This document shows positions 25,188 through 30,427 of a DNA stretch of 30,427 nucleotides, one piece after another. The notes under the pieces were generated by a model. The model did no database searches, was not told the DNA's origin, and saw nothing but the letters and a program-made list of their open reading frames with translations. Position 1 is the first letter of the stretch. Each line of letters opens with the position of its first letter. The stretch comes from Bacteroidia bacterium. Lineage in GTDB: Bacteria > Bacteroidota > Bacteroidia > Bacteroidales > Azobacteroidaceae. Made by a program: the position numbers and the translations under genes. The stretch covers positions 1 to 30,427 of the forward strand of contig BNXB01000010.1 in NCBI GenBank assembly GCA_025999255.1, written 5' to 3'.

Positions 25188-25376
25188 ATGAGAAAAGGAT
25201 TATCGAAATTCCAGATTATTTGTATTATTTTACTGTGGGTCACTTTGTGTGTGATGCTTTTTACCATACCATCCAATGCTTCGACAGGAGAAAATATTTT
25301 TGTAGCTATTTTGTCCGGTATCATTATAGCAGTGGCTTTGGGTAAAGATCAGCAACGCCGGCGCAGAAACCGGTAA
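25188..25376 (+). CDS. Small two-helix membrane protein
   Basis: Sixty-two residues: a basic start (MRKGLSKFQ), a hydrophobic helix (about 10-29), a short polar turn with Ser-Thr-Gly-Glu, a second helix (about 37-52) and a strongly basic tail (RRRRNR). By the positive-inside rule both ends should be cytoplasmic. I do not recognise the family; short proteins of this look are common in Bacteroidales. The ATG directly follows the heptamer hairpin, and its stop is one base from the fabD stop on the other strand. Confidence 0.6.
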   Translation: MRKGLSKFQIICIILLWVTLCVMLFTIPSNASTGENIFVAILSGIIIAVALGKDQQRRRRNR

Positions 25377-25377
25377 C

Positions 25378-26247
25378 TTAAAGCGTTTCCACATTAGGAT
25401 CGATTTTTTTTATCAGTCCTTGTAAAACATTACCCGGGCCTACTTCAGTAAATGAGGTTGCACCGTCTGCAATCATATGTTGTACGGATTGTGTCCATTT
25501 TACAGGCGCTGTCAATTGCGCGATTAAATTGGTTTTGACGATTTCCGGATCACTTTCTGCAATAGTAGTTACATTCTGATATACAGGGCAGATTGGAATG
25601 GAAAAGTGTGTGGAATTGATTGCTTGCGCCAATTCGGCTCTTGCCGGTTCCATCAACGGAGAATGGAATGCGCCTCCGACCTTTAATTTCAATGCCCGTT
25701 TGGCTCCTGCAGACAGAAGTAATTCACAAGCTTTGTCGATACCGGACTCGCTTCCGGAAATGACAATCTGTCCGGGACAATTATAATTTGCAGGAACTAC
25801 TACATCGTCGATACCGGCACAAATTTCTTCTACTTTTTCATCCGGCAGATTCAATACGGCTGCCATAGTGGACGGAGTCGTTTCACAAGCTTTCTGCATA
25901 GCCAGAGCGCGGGCATAAACCAACTTCAGACCATCTTCAAAAGATAAAGATCCTACAGCAACCAATGCCGAAAATTCTCCCAGGGAATGTCCGGCAACCA
26001 TATCCGGTTTGAATGTATCGCCCATCGTTTTGGCCAGAATAACCGAATGTAGAAAAATGGCCGGTTGAGTTACTTTCGTTTGACGAAGATCTTCGTCCGT
26101 ACCATTAAACATCAGATCTGTAATACGGAATCCTAATATATCGTTCGCTTTTTCATACATTTCTTTAGCGACAAGCGATTCTTCGTATAAATTTTTTCCC
26201 ATCCCCACAAACTGGGCTCCCTGGCCTGGAAATACAAATGCTTTCAT
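25378..26247 (-). CDS. fabD: Malonyl-CoA:ACP transacylase
   Basis: A 289-residue cytoplasmic enzyme that moves malonyl from CoA to acyl carrier protein for fatty-acid synthesis. The opening FVFPGQGAQFVGMG, the catalytic serine in GHSLGEFSALVA (near residue 90), the Arg of the YARALAMQ block, the catalytic His in GGAFHSPLMEPAR (near 198) and the closing EVGPGNVLQGLIKK are all present. Length fits the family. It is monocistronic here and ends one base from the small membrane protein gene on the plus strand. It is divergent from tatA. Confidence 0.97.
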   Translation of the reverse strand: MKAFVFPGQGAQFVGMGKNLYEESLVAKEMYEKANDILGFRITDLMFNGTDEDLRQTKVTQPAIFLHSVILAKTMGDTFKPDMVAGHSLGEFSALVAVGSLSFEDGLKLVYARALAMQKACETTPSTMAAVLNLPDEKVEEICAGIDDVVVPANYNCPGQIVISGSESGIDKACELLLSAGAKRALKLKVGGAFHSPLMEPARAELAQAINSTHFSIPICPVYQNVTTIAESDPEIVKTNLIAQLTAPVKWTQSVQHMIADGATSFTEVGPGNVLQGLIKKIDPNVETL

Positions 26248-26281
26248 TTACTTATGTTATTTAAATTTAATAAAAACGATA

Positions 26282-26289
26282 CAAAGATA
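26282..26289 (-). promoter_or_regulatory. Probable -7 box of fabD
   Basis: On the minus strand TATCTTTG fits TAnnTTTG, 34 bases before the fabD ATG. A TTG occurs 12 bases upstream, which is too close for a canonical -33 box. Confidence 0.5.
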
Positions 26290-26296
26290 GACTTTT

Positions 26297-26328
26297 TTTG
26301 CCAACGTCGTTTTTTTTGTTTAAGTTTG
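26297..26328 (+). promoter_or_regulatory. Promoter of the tatA-tatC operon
   Basis: TTTG at 26297-26300, a 20-base spacer and TAAGTTTG at 26321-26328 give a complete Bacteroidota promoter. The ATG of tatA is 46 bases downstream of the -7 box. Confidence 0.7.
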
Positions 26329-26374
26329 CACCCTGGTTTTATGAATGGAAAATTAATTAATTGGTAGAAACATT

Positions 26375-26575
26375 ATGAACACACTGTTGTTTTTCGGTAA
26401 TTTGGGAACAGGAGAAATTATTATCATTGCATTGGTTGTTTTGCTTTTGTTCGGTGGAAGAAAAATTCCCGAATTGATGAAGGGGATTGGAAAAGGTGTG
26501 AGAAACTTCAAAGATGGCGTTAAAGGAATTGAAGACGATATAAAAGACGATTCCACTTCAGATTCAAAAAATTAA
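26375..26575 (+). CDS. tatA: Twin-arginine translocase subunit TatA/E
   Basis: Sixty-six residues with the TatA layout: a short N-terminal part, one membrane helix (about 9-23), the hinge [22 protein letters not shown] that starts an amphipathic helix along the membrane, and an acidic Asp/Ser-rich tail. TatA forms the variable-size pore that carries folded proteins across the inner membrane. It precedes tatC by 21 bases. No tatB-like gene is present in the window, as in other Bacteroidota with a two-gene system. Confidence 0.95.
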   Translation: MNTLLFFGNLGTGEIIIIALVVLLLFGGRKIPELMKGIGKGVRNFKDGVKGIEDDIKDDSTSDSKN

Positions 26576-26596
26576 AATCTGATTCTTAGATAAATT

Positions 26597-27448
26597 ATGA
26601 GTCAAGAGGTGAAGGAAATGTCTTTCTGGGATCACCTGGAGGAACTTCGTTGGACAATTTTCAGGTCGGTTATTGCATTATTTGCTTTTGCAATAATCGG
26701 CTTTATATTTATGCCTTACCTGTTCGATAATTTTGTAATGGCTCCGCGAAATTCCGATTTTTTCCTTTACAAATACCTCTGTAAGGTAAGTTCGCTGGTA
26801 CCTTCGATTCTTCCGGACTTTTGTAACGATACTTTTCATGTGGATGTAATCAATATCAAGCTGGCGTCTCAGTTTTTTACCCATATGACCATGTCATTTT
26901 ATCTTGCATTGCTTGTGGCTTTCCCTTATCTGATATTTGAGATCTGGAGATTTATCAGTCCGGCTTTGTATGAACATGAAAAGAAAAGCGTACGTTGGGT
27001 GCTTCTTTTCGGTGGAGTCATGTTTTTTATCGGATGTGCCATAGGATATTGCCTGGTATTTCCGATGACTCTTCGTTTCCTTTCTACGTATCAGTTGAGT
27101 GAAACCATTATCAATCAGACATCCTTAGACTCATACATGGATAATTTTGTTATGCTTATCCTGGTGATGGGCATTGTGTTTGAGTTACCTTTGGTATGTT
27201 GGTTATTATCCCAGCTTAATATACTTACCCGGTCTTTCTTCCGGAAATACCGTCGTCATGCAATCGTGATATTGCTTATACTTGCTGCTTTTATTACTCC
27301 TTCGAGCGATCCTTTTACTTTGTCGGTGGTTTTCTTCCCGTTGTATTTCCTTTACGAGTTAAGCAGCTTCTTAGTGAAAAAAGACAAAAAAAGTGATGAG
27401 ACGGATGAAACGGAAAAAACCGAAGATATCCAGGTTTATTCGGATTGA
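26597..27448 (+). CDS. tatC: Twin-arginine translocase subunit TatC
   Basis: A 283-residue protein with six membrane helices. The family motifs are clear: MSFWDHLEELRWTIFRS at the N-terminus (the signal-peptide docking site includes the two Glu), SFYLALLVAFPYLIFEIWRF, SPALYEHEKK, and FITPSSDPFT before the last helix. The periplasmic loop after TM1 is longer than in E. coli TatC, with a Cys pair in CKVSSLVPSILPDFC that could form a disulphide. The tail is charged (many Lys, Glu, Asp). Its 3' end overlaps the helicase gene on the other strand by 13 bases. Confidence 0.96.
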   Translation: MSQEVKEMSFWDHLEELRWTIFRSVIALFAFAIIGFIFMPYLFDNFVMAPRNSDFFLYKYLCKVSSLVPSILPDFCNDTFHVDVINIKLASQFFTHMTMSFYLALLVAFPYLIFEIWRFISPALYEHEKKSVRWVLLFGGVMFFIGCAIGYCLVFPMTLRFLSTYQLSETIINQTSLDSYMDNFVMLILVMGIVFELPLVCWLLSQLNILTRSFFRKYRRHAIVILLILAAFITPSSDPFTLSVVFFPLYFLYELSSFLVKKDKKSDETDETEKTEDIQVYSD

Positions 27449-30366
27449 TTTTTCCCGATATGCCGGATTAATTCCCTGAATATTTTATTCCGGGATAACA
27501 ATAAGTCGTTTCCGGTAATATAAAGTTGTTTTCTTGCACGGGTCAATACTACATTCAGTTTACGATCGATGATTGTTCCTTTTTCTTCTGTGAGGCAGGG
27601 TAATGCATCTAATTGCCAGGGGGTGTTGACACAGAACGAGTAGATAATTGTGTCTCGTTGACTGCCCTGAAAACGTTCTATAGTATCGACGATGATGGCT
27701 GAAAACGATTGAATACCTGTTTCTTGTAATAGTTTCCGTATCAAAGCTATCTGATTTCTATAGGGAGTGATGATCCCTATACTTTCCGGTATGAAATTTT
27801 TTCCTTCTTTTCCTGCCTGATCAAGCAGTTGTTTACAGATATTTACAACAATGTTTGCTTCCTCCCGGTTGATTTTGTCGGAACGGTCTCCCGATTGTTT
27901 CCGGACAGCATAAAATGCCATATTCTTTTTATCCCAAGTTTCTTCTTGGTGTGGTAATCCGGCCGGTTGCAACTGATTATTGTAAAAATGCAAAGATGGA
28001 AATGCTGCAATTTCAGGATGCATCCGTCCTTGAGTGAAAAGGGTATCGTATGCGGTTTCTAAACAGGAATCCGTATATTTGCGGTAAAGCCGTTCGAAAA
28101 GGGAATTCCCCAGGTTGGTTATTCCGGCTTCGGTCAATACCGGTTCTTTCACTTTACTATCTTCCGCGGTTTGTAATATCACAGCCGGTAACTGTTTATG
28201 ATCTCCGATAAGGACAAAACGTTTAACCGCATTTTCCCCGGTCGGAGCTTTTGCGCATAGAATGCCCAGCAGGTGAGGTTCCAATAGTTGCGTTGCTTCA
28301 TCTACAATAGCGATATCAAAACTTTTCAATTTGAAAATATCCGGTTTGTTCCAGACGGATGCTACTGTTCCGACAAAAATCCGGCATTTTTCAATGACTT
28401 GTTGTACTTCGCTTCTCCGGTTACATTTATCCAACAAATTGTCCAACAGGTATTTCCTGTATTCGGGAGAACAGTTCAATTCGTTTCCGATACGCATAAA
28501 CGGCAAATGTTCACTGATGGATACCAGGGCTTTACAGATTTCATCGACTGCCCGGTTGGTATAAGAAAGTAACAGGATATTCGTTTTATTTTCCTGAAGG
28601 CAGGCCTCTACCATTTGTTTTAATGCCAGCGATGTTTTACCTGTCCCCGGAGGACCAACCAATAAAAAACAATCCTTTGTATTGACCGCTTTTTTTACGG
28701 CTCTTTCCACATCATTTTTATATTCAGGTTCCATATCCACATACAGGTCTGTTTGCGGAATTCTCCGGCAGAGCAATAAATCCCGCCTTTCCTGATTAGC
28801 ATTGAGAAAGGAGCTTAGAGCCCTGAACATTCCGGTATAGGTAGAATCCATATAATCGTGTTCCAAAGCATATAGGGATTCATTGTGCCAAACCCGGGTA
28901 TTCCGTTGCCGGAATCTCAACCGGATGATGATTTTGTTTTCCCTGAGCATTTCAATGGCTCCTTTAAAAACCTGTTTGTTGTTAACGTTATCTGCTTTTG
29001 TGTTTCGCTCGTAGAGTACAATGGCATCTCCGGGACGAAAATTCGGCAGATATAAATCTTCATATTCCGGAATTGTCAGGACTACCGTATGTTCTTCCGA
29101 ATCGGCTAGGTTCTCCGTGATTTTGAGGTTGTACAAAATTTCACCGGCACCCAGTTTGTCTTCAAAACCGGCATTCCACAGGTTAGCTGCTCTGGTTATT
29201 CCTTCATATTCCCTTTCTCCGGCTTTTGATAACCATAATTCTTTATTAATGAATGTGTAGAGCCTCATGAAGTAAGTTTGTTCGCAATTGTCCAGAGAAT
29301 CAAGCGATGTTCTGAAACGGTCTATAGCCGGACGAAGATAATGCTCAAAAAAGGTTCCCTTTAATTGTTTTGTGTTCAGTACTTCAGCGCGGATATCGTT
29401 CAGTATTGATTCGGTATATCCCGTATCATTTTGTCTGCTGATACCCGATTCTAGGGCTACAATAGCGTTCCTCAACCGTAAAGCCTCTTTCAGTTGTTCG
29501 CGGGAATGTTTTTCTTTTGATAGTACCGGATATTTTGAATAAAGGAGATAAGAACGAATGATATCCGCATCCAGGTCGAGGTTGAATTCGAGCACCGCCA
29601 GGTATAAAATCATCTGAGTATAGTGGTTGGTAGCGGAGCGGATGAATTGTCCTCCGGTGTAATAATCTTCGATCGCTTTTCCGGATTTTAATTCCACAAA
29701 AGCGGAAAAATCATTCAGCATCAGATCCAGACGTCCCTGGATACCTAATGAATTACAGATAAATGACGGTTCCAACACTGCTTTATCGCGATCTATATTT
29801 GCTTTTGGAAATAAGTTAAGAACGGATTCCCTGATATTTTCGAAATGTTTTTTACAGGATATGAAGAAGTCCTGTTCACCTCCCGGTTTTTTCAGGTCTT
29901 CGCAGGCTGAAAATTCAAAGGGAGACGATTTGAATAATTTTTTGAGGGTTTCCTGATAATCGGCCGATTGAGATTCTTTTTCGTTGACCAGTTCATCGAT
30001 AAAAAAGTTAGCTGTATTTCCCAACAGAATATGTTGCGTATTTTCAACCGGATGTACTCTGGTCAGGATGTAGTTAAGCGGATGACTCCCATAAGGGCGG
30101 AAACATTCGGACAAGGAACTGATATCCATTAAATAGTCCGGTTCGAGAATAAATAATTCGGCTTCGAAAATATCCGGCTCAATTTCTTTTACGTTCAGCA
30201 GATTAAAAATATTCCCCGGCTGGAGGTAAGTCCGTAAAGATGATAATTCCTCCTGTTGATTTTCGTTACAAATAACAGTTAAAGTTTTTCCGTTGATGGT
30301 TTCGGCTAAAACACGGTCGCTTGCCGCTTCCTTAAAAATGATGCGCAGCGTTTTGATTGTTTCCAT
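27436..30366 (-). CDS. Dna2-like PD-(D/E)XK nuclease and superfamily 1 helicase
   Basis: From ATG 30366 the protein has 976 residues; other in-frame starts are ATG 30381 and a TTG at 30426. Residues about 200-300 hold a PD-(D/E)XK nuclease core: GRLDLML, then FVELKSGK near residue 223 with the Q of NHYTQMILYL downstream. Residues about 400-530 form a beta-rich linker. The helicase has Walker A LVGPPGTGKTS near 568, DIAIVDEATQ (DEAT box) near 685, LIGDHKQLPAV, then RFQGSQRDTIIYS and VVLTRARKQLYI. This is the Upf1/Dna2 type. The cysteine set that binds Fe-S in eukaryotic Dna2 is not visible. A role in DNA repair or replication-fork processing is likely by family, but no bacterial member is known to me in detail. 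Confidence 0.88.
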   Translation of the reverse strand: METIKTLRIIFKEAASDRVLAETINGKTLTVICNENQQEELSSLRTYLQPGNIFNLLNVKEIEPDIFEAELFILEPDYLMDISSLSECFRPYGSHPLNYILTRVHPVENTQHILLGNTANFFIDELVNEKESQSADYQETLKKLFKSSPFEFSACEDLKKPGGEQDFFISCKKHFENIRESVLNLFPKANIDRDKAVLEPSFICNSLGIQGRLDLMLNDFSAFVELKSGKAIEDYYTGGQFIRSATNHYTQMILYLAVLEFNLDLDADIIRSYLLYSKYPVLSKEKHSREQLKEALRLRNAIVALESGISRQNDTGYTESILNDIRAEVLNTKQLKGTFFEHYLRPAIDRFRTSLDSLDNCEQTYFMRLYTFINKELWLSKAGEREYEGITRAANLWNAGFEDKLGAGEILYNLKITENLADSEEHTVVLTIPEYEDLYLPNFRPGDAIVLYERNTKADNVNNKQVFKGAIEMLRENKIIIRLRFRQRNTRVWHNESLYALEHDYMDSTYTGMFRALSSFLNANQERRDLLLCRRIPQTDLYVDMEPEYKNDVERAVKKAVNTKDCFLLVGPPGTGKTSLALKQMVEACLQENKTNILLLSYTNRAVDEICKALVSISEHLPFMRIGNELNCSPEYRKYLLDNLLDKCNRRSEVQQVIEKCRIFVGTVASVWNKPDIFKLKSFDIAIVDEATQLLEPHLLGILCAKAPTGENAVKRFVLIGDHKQLPAVILQTAEDSKVKEPVLTEAGITNLGNSLFERLYRKYTDSCLETAYDTLFTQGRMHPEIAAFPSLHFYNNQLQPAGLPHQEETWDKKNMAFYAVRKQSGDRSDKINREEANIVVNICKQLLDQAGKEGKNFIPESIGIITPYRNQIALIRKLLQETGIQSFSAIIVDTIERFQGSQRDTIIYSFCVNTPWQLDALPCLTEEKGTIIDRKLNVVLTRARKQLYITGNDLLLSRNKIFRELIRHIGKNQSE

Positions 30367-30370
30367 TGAA

Positions 30371-30378
30371 CAAATGTA
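30371..30378 (-). promoter_or_regulatory. Possible -7 box before the nuclease-helicase gene
   Basis: On the minus strand TACATTTG fits TAnnTTTG but lies only 4 bases before ATG 30366. If used, the transcript would be nearly leaderless from that ATG, and the longer starts at 30381 and 30426 would be excluded. Confidence 0.35.
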
Positions 30379-30427
30379 CATGATAAAAATGATTTTTCCA
30401 CACAGACGCATAAAAATGTATCTCAAT

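Overview
The window looks like the chromosome of a member of Bacteroidales (phylum Bacteroidota). It has a SusC/SusD pair with surface lipoproteins, a GldB-family lipoprotein, short Tat genes and several promoters of the TTTG-N20-TAnnTTTG type used by the Bacteroidota housekeeping sigma factor. I cannot name a genus. GC content is roughly 40-45% by eye.

Left two thirds (1-19786, minus strand): one long polysaccharide utilisation locus (PUL), read right to left with gaps of 5-141 bases. The order is MFS sugar transporter, cytoplasmic DUF5107-TPR protein, IPT/TIG-NHL lipoprotein, SusC, SusD, DUF1735/DUF4361-type lipoprotein, Big_2/F5-8C lipoprotein, heparinase II/III-type lyase, GH97 enzyme, and a GH30 endo-beta-1,6-galactanase-like enzyme that runs off the left edge. 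A divergent AraC-family activator (19964-20854) faces it and is the likely regulator. SusCD and three lipoproteins would bind and import glycan at the outer membrane. The lyase, GH97 and GH30 would cut it outside the cell or in the periplasm. The MFS porter and the DUF5107-TPR protein would deal with the released sugar at and inside the inner membrane. A large nested hairpin (6186-6247) separates the uptake genes from the degradation genes.

Middle (20880-23825): a solitary rhamnulokinase gene (rhaB, minus) and a DUF4143-type ATPase (plus). The ATPase has no CCGG at all, although its neighbours are rich in it, and a perfect palindrome sits at its promoter. It looks like a recent arrival.

Right third (23859-30427): housekeeping genes. 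These are two small membrane proteins flanking gldB, with short tandem repeats on either side of gldB; fabD; tatA-tatC; and a large Dna2-like nuclease-helicase that overlaps tatC tail to tail by 13 bases.

No stretch over 300 bases lacks a gene. The longest gap is the 243-base rhaB/ATPase intergenic region. I saw no rRNA, tRNA, CRISPR array or transposase. The most unusual items are the DUF5107-TPR/MFS pair at the head of a PUL, the GH97 with replaced catalytic positions, and the sugar porter with a shortened central loop.
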